This document shows positions 11,165 through 23,701 of a DNA stretch of 64,000 nucleotides, one piece after another. This DNA comes from Antedon mediterranea. Its lineage: Eukaryota > Echinodermata > Crinoidea > Comatulida > Antedonidae. The position numbers and the translations under genes are program-made. Position 1 is the stretch's first letter, and every line of letters begins with the position of its first letter. The stretch covers positions 12,610,601-12,674,600 of the forward strand of contig NC_092677.1 in NCBI RefSeq assembly GCF_964355755.1, given 5' to 3'. The notes below the pieces were generated by a model. The model was given only the letters and a program-made list of their open reading frames with translations, made no database searches and was not told where the DNA came from.

Positions 11165-13838
11165 CTTTCACATCACAGATTTTTATCATTTTAATGCCTA
11201 AAACATAAATGTTCATGAACTTTGATTTTACTTTTAACAATTAACAGTGGAACTATCGTAGATTATTTTTTAACTAAAAATTCCTAACAAACAAACAGTA
11301 ATGTCGCAATATGAAATAGGAGGAAGGAGGAACAAATGGCCTAGCATTTTTCTTTATCTTTTGGATTATATCTTCAAAATTTAACTAGCAATAAAGCAAT
11401 GTATATAGTATTTACAAATGTAATGAGCATTTGATACAATTTACATCATAGTTGGACAAATATTTCTAATATCATTTACATCAAAATATAAGATACAGAC
11501 ATTTTTAAATGTTAAAATCAACAGATGAAAACTTTTCTTCAATACAAATGAAAATTTTACAAGCAAAATGTTAAACCACTTTAAAGTATCTCTGGCAAGA
11601 TAATATTAGTATTTACTAATTGTAAAGGTTTGATGTTCTCGACAAATGACAATGAAAATGATTGATATCCAAGAATCCTTATTCAGGTATATTTCACGGC
11701 CTGATTACTGTGACTGTGATTGAAAAAAAATGCCTCCGAATAATACAAATTTATGATGTTGATATAGAAAGAATTTAATGGTTCTTATATTTTGTTTATT
11801 TTACCGTGGCATTAGGATGGGCGACCAAATTGTGACAATAATAAAGCTACATGATAAAAATACAATTGCCAAGGGGGTGTTGGGGGGGGGGGTGTTTGAG
11901 GAGGGTGAGAATGCCCTAGGGGGAGATTGTTGAGGGGAAAAAAGGGCAGGGAAAAAAAGGGCAGGGGAAAAATACTAAGGGAAAACATCCGGAAGGCAAC
12001 CTGCCTAGAATCTAAATGATGATTTGTTGTTACGTTAGTAGTGTAACATTTTGGTTTAGTTTTAAAATTACAGTAGGGTAAAAGTGGACATCAGTATGCA
12101 AACTACCAATAAAATTTAGGAAGCTCTGAATTAATTATGCAAGTTTAATAATGGTCCCCAGGGATTGTAGGTGGATATACATTGTGTGTAATTAATCCAG
12201 CAACCATGGAGACTATACGTAAATTATCCACCGTACAAATCTATGCATTAATTAATTTAATTAATGAATTAACTTAATTAAATTAATTAATTAACCTTCG
12301 TCCTATATCACGCTTCCTGCTAAAATATGTTAGTATAGCTGTAATGAACACAAGATAGTGGAAATGAAATCTGAAATGTTCAAAATCAATAATTTGAATA
12401 ATACGTCGAGGATTGTACCTTCTTGTACAACGCTAGTGTTTGAGTGATGTACAGAAACAGGTGTACCTCTAACAATCTCCTAATGGCTGATACAGGAGAG
12501 GGCCTAAAAATTGCTAAAATTTACCAATATTTTAACTTTTTCTTACTGTATTTGAAAAACGACAACAATTCTATGCTAACCAACTAAGACTAGAGAGAGA
12601 ACTAACATAAGACAATAGCAGATGAACCAAACATCATTGTAACCTGTCAAGTTTAAGACCATTAAAAGGTCTGACAAAATTTTTCCTAAATTCACTGAGT
12701 AAAACAATTATCTGAATAGGTGATTCCATCTTCAATAGGTATCTGTAATAGAAATAAGCAGAATAAGGTAACAGAATCCCACTTTAAACTTGTTTTATTG
12801 CATAATTGTGAGTATAGTATTTGATTAAACATTCAGATTGTAAAGTTATCCAGATTTTAACTTACATGGTTTGATTTCGTTTTTTATTAAAATTTGCAAA
12901 TAATATATAATCTGTATTCAGAATACTGTCTTTAAAAGTATAATTGAACGTGGAATTTTAATAATAAGCAGAAGAAGTCATTTAATTACGCCGTAAAAAT
13001 CTACGATTCTATTGCAGCATATAAATTGAATTAGCCTTTTACTATTCAATGCATGGTAACTCATGTCCGTATGTGTTTTAAAACATTCTAGAAGCCTATA
13101 TACGATAAGAGCACCCTAATTCAATAATAGTCTTGACATTCTAGTTCTTTGCTTGGTTATTAATAAGCATTCACTGTATTGTTAAATGCCACTTGTAAAA
13201 TTCAGGCTACAGAAAGAAAATTTTTTTGCATTTATTCTTTATTGCCACCGGTAATAGGACTTAAGGTTATATTTTTGTGAAAATAAATTGAGACGAAGAA
13301 ATTAGACGATTAAAAATATCTATGAATTTCGATGAGAGACATTCCGTTTTATCACGATAGATAAGTTTGTAAAGGAGGACGAGTTGAAGTTTAAATTAAG
13401 TTTGGAATAAATAAATACTGTAATAATATAATATTCTTTGTAATAAACTACTGCATATGTACATCAGTGTGTTGTAAATTAACATACCTGGTGGAAATCT
13501 ACACCCAAGTTAAATAGATAGATTTAATTAATAAACCTATAATTTGTTTATTGATATAAAATGATATACATTAAGTAAAGAGCCCAAAACTCATATCTTG
13601 TTTTGATGTTATCTATTTTACAGCCCAAGAGGAAAACATGGTCCAATGGCCAAACACAGAAGTGGGAACCTCATAAATTTAATTTTAATTGTACATGTGA
13701 GGGTACTATTAAATAATAATAATAGAAAAATAACGTAACGTAATAAAAAGGAATACTTGAATTTGAAACATCATTCTTTTTTAAACGTTTTGTACATGTT
13801 AATAAATAAATTTAAATAACAAATCAGAATATACTGTA
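11165..13838. other. Gene-free stretch with G-rich tract and AT palindrome
   Basis: Positions 11870-11985 form a purine/G-rich tract with an eleven-base G run and repeated AAAAGGGCAGGG. Positions 12248-12294 are an ATTA-only inverted repeat. No exons are supported in the remainder. Confidence 0.5.
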
Positions 13839-13843
13839 CTTAA

Positions 13844-14478
13844 AGCCCCCTTCCCTACGTTTTTTAGATCTAATTTAAGATCACAAACTATATTTAATGT
13901 AAAAATAATACTATATGGTCCTATTGCGATAACTTTTTTCGTCTTTAAACGGTTAAAAATGTGAAAAATAAGTCGATTCTAATAATTATAGCGGCCCGCT
14001 ATAAATCCCAAAATGCATTGCGCGCGGATTGATATTTTTGTTTTTCACCTGTAATTCGCCCACTTTTCGATCGATCGTGAGGCCAAAACAAATGGAAGAC
14101 TCCTAACTTTTCAGCGAAAATACCGGGTTTTCCACCAATTTGTATCAACGGAGTCTGGCAAAAATAGAAAGACAATTAATGCAGCAACTATACAACGTCA
14201 GGCTAGGTATATAGCTAGCGTACGATGTTCGTACGTTACCGATGTTTACCAGCTAGGCCTACAAAACTAAGCCTAGCTAGGCTAGGCCTAAGACCATCCA
14301 CGAGAGGTCGATCGCCGCGAGCTACTTAGGTAGTACATTGTTTCTCACTGTTATTATTGTTATCATAATTTACCATAAAACGTACATTTAAGACAAGGAA
14401 TGACATGGTTTAATGTTTTTAAAGTGATATATATGTATTATTTTCCAAAAAACGTCCAAAATTGCAGGGAAGGGGTCT
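13844..14478. mobile_element. TTAA-flanked non-autonomous DNA element (635 bp)
   Basis: It begins AGCCCCCTTCCCT and ends AGGGAAGGGGTCT, inverted copies with one mismatch in 13 bp, and is flanked on both sides by TTAA (13840-13843 and 14479-14482). A second weaker inversion, ACGTTTTTT near both ends, extends the terminal repeat. Duplication of TTAA is the hallmark of piggyBac-type insertion, although piggyBac ends usually begin CCC, so the superfamily is uncertain. The interior has no coding capacity but contains CpG-rich patches (GCGCGCGG) and AGGCCTAG words. Confidence 0.55.
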
Positions 14479-14484
14479 TTAATT

Positions 14485-14918
14485 AAAAATATTACAATAG
14501 AATATAAATATAATAAAAATTATTAACATTATATAGGCTAAGAGTTCAAATATCATACAACAGATTTATTTGTTTATAGCCAGCCAACTAAGAATTAATT
14601 GGAATTAACCCAATTGTACAAAGTAGTCTCACTTCAAATACTTTCTCTTCTAAATATCTTACTCATATTGTATGGATTATTATTGTGCATCAGTAAATAA
14701 AAGTTTGTCATACATAAATCATTCTTTTAGAAACATTTCTTGTCAGTATTTTAATAAACATTAAAATAGTTAAAAGGTGCGAGAGCTCTGGAAGGCTCGG
14801 CAGAGGTTAAGAGATCCTATTTACATATGACCCATTCCACATGTAAGGTAAACATAACTTGATGGTATATTCATTTACCGTTCCTGTTTATACAAAAGTG
14901 CATATAAAATAGGTAGAA
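14485..14918. other. Gene-free stretch
   Basis: Nothing supported; AT-rich sequence. Confidence 0.4.
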
Positions 14919-14930
14919 AATATCACTGTA

Positions 14931-15271
14931 TTTATTTTATTTTATTTTATGTCTTTAGGCACTGTGGCCAAGGATTACCAATAGTGAATTAATCACTGTC
15001 CTATCAGATAGGTGGTAATCCCCCTGATACAGAGGCTATTGTGTGAACCAGTTCACCGGGGTAACCCCCTACTCTTTTTCGAATAATGAACTGGGTTCTT
15101 TAAAGTACACACAGGTTATAACTGTGTACACTGGACCTACGGTTTATAGTCCTTATCCGAGAAGACTTGTTCCACCACCAGAACTAGGAGCGAGTCGGCC
15201 TCGAACCCTTGCCGATAGTTGTTGTTGGCTCTAGGTACGATAAACGGCGCCCCTGCCTTAACCGCTCGGCC
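14931..15271 (-). mobile_element. Full-length tRNA-derived SINE (about 340 bp)
   Basis: Read on the minus strand it starts GGCCGAGCGGTTAAGGCAGG, a Leu/Ser-type tRNA A box. It continues to AAGGGTTCGAGGCC (B box) near 15200, has a roughly 200-bp unrelated body and ends in an (ATAAA)n tail. Candidate target-site duplications flank it: ATATCACTGTA at 14920-14930 and ATATGACTGTA from 15272, ten of eleven bases alike. The tRNA head has a longer inter-box spacing than a normal tRNA, matching class II tRNA ancestry or an insertion. Size, promoter, tail and flanking repeats together support an intact retroposed SINE. Confidence 0.7.
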
Positions 15272-15399
15272 ATATGACTGTACACTTCACCCTAGAGATA
15301 ACAGAGTTTACACCCATAACCACCTTTAGGCTGGAAACATTTAAGAATATACAAATCAAAATTGGTATTGGCCCGGCAGTCTGTATATGAGCTGGTTAC

Positions 15400-15575
15400 C
15401 AGGGGCGGATCCAGCATTATGGGGGGGGGGGGGGGCTAAATATTTCATAAATGATAAAAACGATTCCGTCAGGTTGCAGAAAGTGATTATTTTATTTTAA
15501 AAACTTAAATTTTAGGGGGGTGGGGCAGGGGGGCGGCGCCTAAAGCCTGTTTAGCCCCTGCCTAAATCCCGCCTG
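15400..15575. repeat. Poly-G-bearing GGATCCAG repeat fragment
   Basis: Opens GGGGCGGATCCAGCATTATG, has a run of about 15 G at 15421-15435 and a second G-rich patch near 15520, and ends GCCCCTGCC, which is roughly inverted to the start. The GGATCCAG word recurs at several places in the window. Confidence 0.45.
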
Positions 15576-15591
15576 GTTACCTGTATGGCAA

Positions 15592-15715
15592 CCAGTGTGG
15601 ATTCAGGATTTTGAAATAGGTTGTAAAAACTAACAGGGTGTAAAACTAAGTGCTGAACTTAACTTAATATCCATTGCATTATACTTTTCTAAATTAAAGA
15701 AAAGGCGGGGATCTT
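15592..15715 (+). repeat. GGATTCAGGATTTTG repeat, copy A
   Basis: GTGTGGATTCAGGATTTTG leads into GTAAAACTAAGTGCTGAACT and ATATCCATTGCATTATA, ending in an AAGAAAAGGCGGGG purine run. The same order of words occurs at 35246 and 57008, and the first part at 6669. Confidence 0.5.
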
Positions 15716-15719
15716 CCTA

Positions 15720-16373
15720 TGGGTAAGCATTCTTGGATGGGGTTCTTAATTATGGAGAACAAAAGCTATTGATTATGAAATAGATACATTTCTACTTCTA
15801 CTTAAACATATTTCAGTTAGCACGCATCAAATGGGTAAGTTTCACTTATAAAAACCCTATACATGAAGTTTATGGGATAAAATCTTTCAAGTTTATCTTA
15901 ACAGCAGCAGAGGAACATACGGCAACTGTCAAAATCAAGGTCATATTTGATATAAAAAAAATTCTCAAATTTAGGTGAATGTCAGTGATGTTATTTCCTC
16001 TTTCCTTGTTAGGCTTAATGTCATCAACGGAACGTGCACAAACGTTTCGGGAACTTATTATACCTTATTGGTCACATGATGCTTCCCTGTGAATACAAAA
16101 ACATTTTCAGTGAATTGTGGTGAGATTATCTCAAACAATATACTGATGACAATGTTTTTGTTATATACCCTGACAATTTCCTCATAAAATGGTAGACCTA
16201 CAAAACGTGATATGATATATTTCCTTGTTGTTTTATAAATCCAAAGGCAAAATTACTGTTGTTACTTGTTGTTTTATATAAATTGATTACATATTTCAAA
16301 TGTTTTTTTTTTAAATTTCTAAGTAAACAATTCCTATTGGATATGTTACCCCTATACTCTCAATCAAAGCAAA
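15720..16373. other. Gene-free stretch
   Basis: No supported exon or repeat. Confidence 0.4.
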
Positions 16374-16683
16374 TCATGAACAACTTTCTATGCATATTTG
16401 GTACTTTTTATTTTGGATATATGCCATTGGCCCATTTTGATATACTTGACCAACAAAGATAGATAGCCCTATTCTCAAACCTTTAAAATCATATTGGGCA
16501 GAATGGTTTTTGATGGAATCTACATGTGAAATCCCAGGTGGAGGCAACAGTAGTTCAGTTCTGACACTTCTATTTGGTAAGAAATTTATTAATTTTTCAT
16601 TACCACGCAAGCCTTCAACCTTTTTTATAGCATAAGTATTAGTCAATTCATCAGATTTTTCCAAGAGATTTGCGCTTTCAAAC
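16374..16683 (-). CDS. Doubtful exon or pseudogene fragment, unidentified
   Basis: On the minus strand a pyrimidine-rich CCCTTTCCCTCTTCAAG acceptor opens a 102-codon frame ending in TGA at 16374. The peptide includes ESANLLEKSDELTNTYAIKK and, further on, TELLLPPPGISHVDS. Amino-acid content looks protein-like, but I recognise no domain, no partner exon was found, and several chance ORFs in this window are nearly as long. It could be an exon, a decayed mobile-element ORF, or chance. Confidence 0.2.
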
Positions 16684-16699
16684 CTTGAAGAGGGAAAGG

Positions 16700-18780
16700 G
16701 TTAACGATGATATCTAAGCATTATTAGAGATTAAATTTAAATTACCTATTTTTAACCTCTTGTATATATTAGTCACCAATCAGCTAGCACCCCAGTTGGA
16801 ACATAGACACACCACTGGGAACCCTAATCAAATTAACCAATCAAGTCTTTCGTTCTACATCATAAGCCTTCTGCTTGAATGAACCTAATTACGAATTTCA
16901 ATTAGTGTAGCAGGACAACGGACATGCCCCAGGCAGGTACCTAGGATTCAAAATTGGTTTTCTTCAGTTTTTTTTTTTATTAAACGTGTTTGTCTTATTG
17001 TGAATACTGCTGTCACTGACCTTTAAAAAAAATTATTCCCTTTTAAAAATTATGATTCATTTCAAAGGATTAAGTTATGTCATAAAACAGTCAAATTTTC
17101 AAGTGTTTTTAAAAAAGTTCTTCAAAAGGAAATGTTAGTATCTGGGATGGTATAAATCATATGTCACTATCATAATTAAATTCAAGAAAAAATCTATTAT
17201 TGAATATATTTATTCTGGTATGAGTATAAAAAATATTTAGGTAAATGGGTAAAAATATGACATTTCAAATACCGGTACTGTATATAACCAATTATAGTCC
17301 AAGGGTACACAATTGGTAAGGGGTGGGGTTATTATACTAAGATTGGAATATTTTAGCCTAGATTACAGGTTAGCCAGTAAAACCCAAAATAAAATAGAAA
17401 AAAAACTGTTTTAACTGGAAGAAAAAAAGAAAATATTTCTATGGGAAGAGAACAAATGTAAATAATTGCTGTTTAACCTGTGCAGGTAGGCAATAAAACA
17501 GTAAACATTACTCAGTAAATAAGGAATAAGAAATATTTGTTAATCTCTAAAAGTCTGAATCACTTTTTGTTGTTTGCCAGACAGCCTGTAAGAATCAGCC
17601 GTCAACCAATCATTTACCTTTAATTCTAACATGTGATGAAAGATTCAATCTGAATGCAACCCACTTCATAGCAAGTCTGTTGCTTTTTTTAAACATCAGT
17701 TTTCTTTTAAATAACAAACTTTTAACAAACAATTTACCGCAAGATATTAAGTAGAAATGATAATGGGTTTTAAGCTAGTTTTTTTTAACCATGCTAAAAT
17801 TAGGATAGTAGTGGCTTTGGCATTTTTCATAATGATGCCAACAGAAACACAAGAAATATCTTGTATCAAATTACATATGCCTTCATTCATTTTTGAATTA
17901 ATACCCATTTCTGATTGCTCTGTCAATTTATTTCTACGTCTCTTCTACACACGTTCTTCAAAATCAGGGTGACAGATATGAATATTAATATGCAGAAAAT
18001 TTATTTTCACATACTAGGAATATATTTATAAATGTAACCTATATATTTAATATATTCTGTACAATATGTGGAATAATTATGCGGTAACCTATTAATAACA
18101 GAATTAAATCAAATTAACAATTTTGTTTTTATAGCAATAACATATGATTTTAGTTTATTTGATTGTAATAGTTTATGGGGTAGTCACGAATACTGCAATA
18201 ACAGAATATTTGTTGAAATGGTCCCAAAATATTATCTTCAAAAACTTATGAAGCCTTAAAAAAACTGTTTTAATAAAAAACATTAATTTATTTGACAAGA
18301 TTCAACTCAACAGCACACAAATGTCATACAATGAATACTACAAATTTCTAACATGAAAATTATCTTCAACTAAAAAATGAATAATTATTTATTAACAATA
18401 CCTTTTTTATCTAGGATATTATAATCTTCCATCTTGCAAAAACAACCTAGATTTTTAAAATGTTTGATGAGATAGCTTTTTTCAAATGCTTTTGTTTCAT
18501 TACCTATCATTATGGTAGTTTAATTTAAAAGAATGTATTGATACTTAGAGCTTGAAGTTACAAGAGATAAAATGAAATATAAGAATGAAAAATAAAAAGA
18601 ATAATACAGTAATATATAAATTATAGAAAGAAAATATTGTATTAATATATAGTAGATAACAGTTTGTATTGAAAAAATTCATTTACTTTTATTACAGAAT
18701 TATAAATATAGGAAAAAAAGAAAGAGGTAAACAAAAAATGGTATGATGTAAGTGCTTGTGTGATTGGTTAATTTTTGTTA
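16700..18780. other. Gene-free stretch
   Basis: AT-rich DNA. CCAAT-type boxes occur near 16776 and 16838; otherwise I see nothing to annotate. Confidence 0.4.
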
Positions 18781-18789
18781 CCTCTGTGT

Positions 18790-18845
18790 TTCTCACCCCT
18801 GAGGAAGATCAAAGCATATTAATCGAAACGTTGAGAAACTCAACA
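18790..18845 (+). mobile_element. Possible retroelement remnant with CTGAGGAAG…CGAAACGTTG motif
   Basis: CCCCTGAGGAAGATC is followed 17 nt later by ATCGAAACGTTGAG. This pair of words commonly marks ends of Penelope-like or similar retroelements in animals. Nothing else of the element is recognisable, so the call rests on recall of the motif alone. Confidence 0.2.
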
Positions 18846-18849
18846 GTTC

Positions 18850-20318
18850 TTTTTTCTAAGACAATAACACTAATACACACAGGGTGCACCGCAAACTTTA
18901 TATCAATATCTCTGTGTTGTTACCTCCAATATAAAACTACAATGTACCTATGTCAAACTTTGATAATGTTCCATAGAATTTTTTCAGTTTGTACAACATT
19001 TCAAACTTTCCACACTTTGATTATACAGTGTATACTTACTTAAATAATAAGAACATGTCAAAGTACCGTACGTCAATACTATGAAGTTTAGGTAACACCT
19101 TGAGAAAATGTAAAAAGGTTATCACTTTAAATTCTCAATATAATGGATATTGTATAACCGATTTTTTCTGCATTATGTAATGCGTAAACAATTACCAAAT
19201 GACATAATGAAATTTTATCAAAATATGTGAGATATTTTTCACAAATAATGTAAAATCTTCATGATAAGTTACTGACTAGTTTTATTTACACAGATATGTA
19301 ACAAAAGTTTGTATCCTATTTCAAAATGCTACTATCAATAATTCATACAATTTATGAAATTCGGAAAGAAAATAAATAATTAATTCATTAATTCCACGAC
19401 CAACATGTAATTTTGAATTTGAAGAAAAATAATTTGATATCAAAAGTTGAAAGCAAATAAATTGTATTAGTGATTATACAGTATATAGCCAAATTTGCAT
19501 TGTAATTTGGCATATTAATATAATCTATTGACACATACTTCGTCTCAAATATTCCGCACTTTATAGCCCAAAGGAATGCTGATTTATCAAAGGAATAACA
19601 CCTATCCACAAAATATGATAAGAAATTATGCAATTGCCAAGCTTGCTTAAATAAATTAGTTAATTTTCATTAAGAAGATATATTAGGATAATCGTAGGTT
19701 TAATAATACCTTGATTTACCCCCTTAAAGGAAACACCTAAGTTTTGTGTCTGTTATATAGATTATCATAAAAGCAAAATGTCTGAACAAATCATTAATTC
19801 AGTTATAATGTATTAATGTTTGGATAAAAATGACTAATAGAAAATGTAATACTTTGATCTCTAATATCTGTAATAATACAGTTTATGAACCACAAAGATA
19901 ATTTATTTATAAAGAGAAAATGTCTATTTTCTGTAGGGTTAAGGTTAGACTATTTAAATTGTTATGTCCAGTTAATCCACAAACATGCCCTACCGGTCAT
20001 CGACTTAAATATAGTGGCATAGTAGCTTGGTGCCTGACTATCAATCCTAATGAGTACCATTATTAAAGATTCCTTATAATAAAATAACATTTTGATCCAA
20101 TTCAAAGTGAAAACATTTCTTTAATTATTTTATGGCCAACAGAGAAATTGCAACCTGCATGGTAATTTAATAATATGCAAATAATAAATTTAAATATATG
20201 GTTGAAGCAAGATATAAAACTGGATCAGACATTTGACCCTTGAAAACTAAAGCTATTAAAATCAATCAGGTGTAGTTATAGTAGGCATAATGACCTATAC
20301 CAATCAATGCAATACTTA
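18850..20318. other. Gene-free stretch
   Basis: No exon or structured repeat that I can support; very AT-rich. Confidence 0.4.
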
Positions 20319-20489
20319 AGATATAATAATAATATGCTTTATTTAAACACAAAAACTTGGCTTAACTAGCAGTTTGTTTTTCTGCAAGGCCGTTATATTG
20401 AAGTAAATTGAGAAATAATAGATACTGAAATTTAAAAATATTAAAATACTACTTTGAAAAGTGCTCCTCTGTTGGTACTTGCTTAAAAC

Positions 20490-20637
20490 TCTCAAACTTT
20501 ATGTGACAAAAAAATGTTATGTACCCATATATGGACATAATGATGTCATATCACTGCCATATTTGGGCATATCACTACCATATTTGGGCACATCACACTT
20601 TTTTTGTCAAACTAGTTTGATAATGTAGACAGAACTT
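20490..20637 (+). mobile_element. GTGTAGACAGA-terminus MITE, copy 3
   Basis: Shows the full inner order: TTATGTGACAAAAAAATG, GTACCCATATATGGAC, ATGATGTCATATCACTGCC, two CATATTTGGGC modules, CACATCACAC, CAAACTAGTTTGATAATG and TAGACAGAAC. The left outer terminus is shortened to CTCAAACTTT. Confidence 0.7.
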
Positions 20638-20639
20638 AA

Positions 20640-21370
20640 AAGCATTTTAAAGTCATGAAGCAGTCAACAAGGGCTCCTTACAAGAGAATATGTGAGCCCC
20701 AATGACAAACAATGTACCCATTGAAAGTCCTGAGCAGGAAAAAAGAACTTATAAAGGAACAATATACTTCAAAAAAGTTAATTTAAATGCCATTTTAAAT
20801 ACTGTAGAAACAGGATATAATATATGTAATTGTGTCTTGTACAACATGTATAAAATGCTACATTAAAAGTCACATTGAACATTTGACATTTATTATAATA
20901 ATTCAACTCGGTATAGAATTATTTATTCAACAAGACAGAAAACTTTTGATGACAAAAAATATGTAATATTTATTTTTCACGTATATATGCTTTTTCACAT
21001 TGTTTTATCACCTTTTTCTTGTATCAATATATACACAAACATTTGGGAAACTATGATTTAACTTATCACACAAAATATAATCTCTTAAAATATTTGGTTT
21101 TATTTCATCTATGATATAATATTACTCCGATGGGAAAATAAGGATATATATTTTATGAGCGTTTTGCAACAAAAGAATCAGATTTCTCAAACACGAAAAA
21201 AAATAAAATGATAGATCATCTTGTATTTTATGATGAGAACCCACTGTGGATTTTAATGTCAAGATTTTGTACTTAAAAACTTTGAACAATTAGTAAATAT
21301 GATTTTCGATTGACACGCTTGAATGAGCAATCAGAAATTAGGTTATTTAGCTTTTTGTCTGTAATTGTTT
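20640..21370. other. Gene-free stretch
   Basis: Nothing supported. Confidence 0.4.
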
Positions 21371-21375
21371 ATTTT

Positions 21376-21550
21376 TTTAGATTTGATTTTGATTTGATTT
21401 GATTTATTTCGGCATCAGTACATACAAAATCAGAGACATACAACTAAAAATAGCAAATATGAAAAACCATGAATAAAACAAGGATGCCAAGGATAACTCA
21501 TAAAAGTCCTCTACGGACTTGTTTCAAATGAGGTCCTTTGAAAGAACAGC
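21376..21550 (-). mobile_element. LINE 3' tail, CR1/L2-like
   Basis: On the minus strand the sequence runs from a 3'-UTR-like stretch (GTACTGATGCCGAAATAAAT) into an (AAATC)n microsatellite, the usual 3' end of CR1/L2-type LINEs. No coding part remains. A similar but different tail lies at 5738. Confidence 0.4.
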
Positions 21551-21599
21551 AAAAAGACATACAATGAAACATATAAAAATTACTAAAAAACCAACAATA

Positions 21600-22395
21600 G
21601 GACTATAAAAAATAGAAGAAGCGCTTATTAAATAGTTTCTAGTGCTAGTGTACGTCCCTGTAGATACTTTTTAACTTTACTTTTTAGAGTTAATTTAATG
21701 TGATTTGTAGGGTGATATTCATAGATTATCAATCAACGACTTGATTTATTTCATATGTTGATTTTAGACTTCCTTTTAGGAAAAAGCATTTCTTTGTTAA
21801 ACAGTGTCTAATAAATTTACGGGAACACAATTTAATTGACAATATGAGTAATTTGATATTTAAATTGTTATTCAATATTTCATATTTAATTTCTCTGATT
21901 CTGTAAAGTCATCATAGAGTTGAAAAAGAAAGTTTTTTGTGAGAATTCAAAGAGCTATTAATTAAATATCTTTCCGAGCAACCTAAGCAAGCTGCACAAT
22001 AAACTTAAAGTGATTTAAAAGTTCAAGAAATCGGGTGTGGGCAACGTATGAATCACCGATCATCAATGCAATTATCCTTCATGTTAATTAGCTTAATTAT
22101 GCGAGAAAAAAACACAGTTTTTTTAACAGCTGAAGTTACTAAATACTTATGTGCTGGATTTCCATGTCAATTCCTGAAGGATTATGGAAAATTTACACAG
22201 ATTTTCAGAATCATAAGAAATGTTTGGATTGGGACAAACACTCTTGAAAAGAAAATAAATAAAATTATGCTTTATAAGATCCATATGAGTTAAATTAAAG
22301 CACAAATTCTGACATACTGTTTCTAATACAGGTCATAACTATTTAAAAAGCTCTTTCTTCTGTAAGCTACCAGTGTTGGAAATACACCTGTAAAT
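21600..22395. other. Gene-free stretch
   Basis: A homeodomain-type patch (ATGTTAATTAGCTTAATTATG, split here as TTAATTAG and TTAATTATG) lies near 22083-22102. No exon is supported. Confidence 0.35.
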
Positions 22396-22399
22396 AAGT

Positions 22400-22486
22400 T
22401 CACAATACATCTCTTTCAGAGAAGTCAAACTTTGCTCGTTTCAGGGGCTGTATGTGGTCCTTATTGTTTATTCGTTGGAGCTCCTT
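22400..22486 (-). CDS. Candidate terminal coding exon, unidentified gene
   Basis: On the minus strand a TACTAAGC branch-point-like word and ATTATTTTAG acceptor open 28 codons and a TGA stop. The peptide is KELQRINNKDHIQPLKRAKF followed by DFSERDVL, basic then acidic, with no membrane segment. The region is GC-richer than its flanks and has no stop in this frame only. No AATAAA is evident nearby on this strand and the upstream exon was not found. I do not recognise the protein; it could be the end of a host gene or of a degraded transposon ORF. Confidence 0.35.
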   Translation of the reverse strand, partial: KELQRINNKDHIQPLKRAKFDFSERDVL

Positions 22487-22489
22487 CTA

Positions 22490-23700
22490 AAATAATATCT
22501 TATACTAAGTGAAGCTTAGTATTTTGGTGAATGAAGAGAATGAAAGGTAGAACAGGTAGAAGATAAAAGAAGAAAATAATAAAAAGTAAACACAAAGCTA
22601 ACAAGAAATAAAAAGACAATAAATAAAAGAAGTAAATAGAAAGAAAGTCCATGTTTGAAAATAGAAATGTATAGAATAAATGAAGGTAGGTATAAAAGAT
22701 AAATTATAAGGAAACTAAGAAACATGATAAGAAAGAAACGGACAAGGATTAGGAGTAGAAGAGAGGAATGATAAAATGAAATATAGGCCTATTGGAATAT
22801 TTTAAAGACAGTTTATAAAATAACTTGATTGTCATTAGAAAGTTAACAGTACTTTAATGAAATCACTAATGACTTTTAACAAAAAAATTGTCAGCCATCT
22901 TTATTTTCTAATTTATCTTCTAAACTTGTAATATTTCAATAGAAATGTCATAAAATGGAGATTTTGTGAAAAAGACAAGAACAAAAACCCCATAAAACCA
23001 TCCATGTACATCTACATAACTATCAAAAAGAAAAAGAACAAAAATTAATTCTGTGTAGGCATTCACATTAAAATATATTATACAACGGAACAATGGAGAT
23101 AATCTCCCCAGATTATAAATAACAATAATATAGATCTCATTCTTTGTGTAATTCCCGCAACCTGCTATAACTATTTTTCTTAATTGTGTTACATTTTACC
23201 CAAATAAAGTGATTTTTTAGGGGTCGAGTTCATTGCTATGATTTGCATAAATAGTGTACAGACAGGATTATTTGGTGACTTGCTTATTTTATTACAGAAT
23301 CATTTTTTTCAAAAATAAAATTTACACCAATGTTGTAATATTTATTCAATAATTTGGCTTTGTTAAGTTTTTCCCCATGCAGTCGATTTCAAGGTTATAT
23401 ACAAAACTATAAACAATTAAATGTAATATTAATAAGCAAATAAAAAAAAACATGCAATTGGATAGGAGACACAGGTTTAGGCCATGAGTAATACAATTAT
23501 TATTAATATAAGTATATATGCATATCTGAACAATAATGAATGAACTATTGAATAACAGTAAATAATGCAATATAAGTTTAACCGCTATAGCCTAGCTACA
23601 ATTATACTGCAACAAATCTATTTAAATAGATTTGAACCCAAGATTCAATTTTATTTGCCAGTTTAAGATGGAAATAATATGAGTACATTTTCAACATTAA
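22490..23700. other. Gene-free stretch with a 20-bp palindrome
   Basis: Positions 22500-22760 are purine-rich on the plus strand (AGAAAATAAAAG-type words). A perfect palindrome, AAATCTATTTAAATAGATTT, is at 23614-23633, about 70 bp before the Helitron-like array. No exon seen. Confidence 0.4.
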
Positions 23701-23701
23701 A

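Noticed and set aside
15190-15280. Working tRNA-Leu/Ser gene
   Set aside because: No acceptor-stem pairing, and it is continuous with a SINE body and tail.
15817-15834. 18-bp micro-exon between TATTTCAG and GTAAGT
   Set aside because: Splice-like words alone; no coding context on either side.
18756-19043. 95-codon plus-strand ORF
   Set aside because: Crosses a probable retroelement motif and then AT-rich DNA; no protein-like pattern beyond that.
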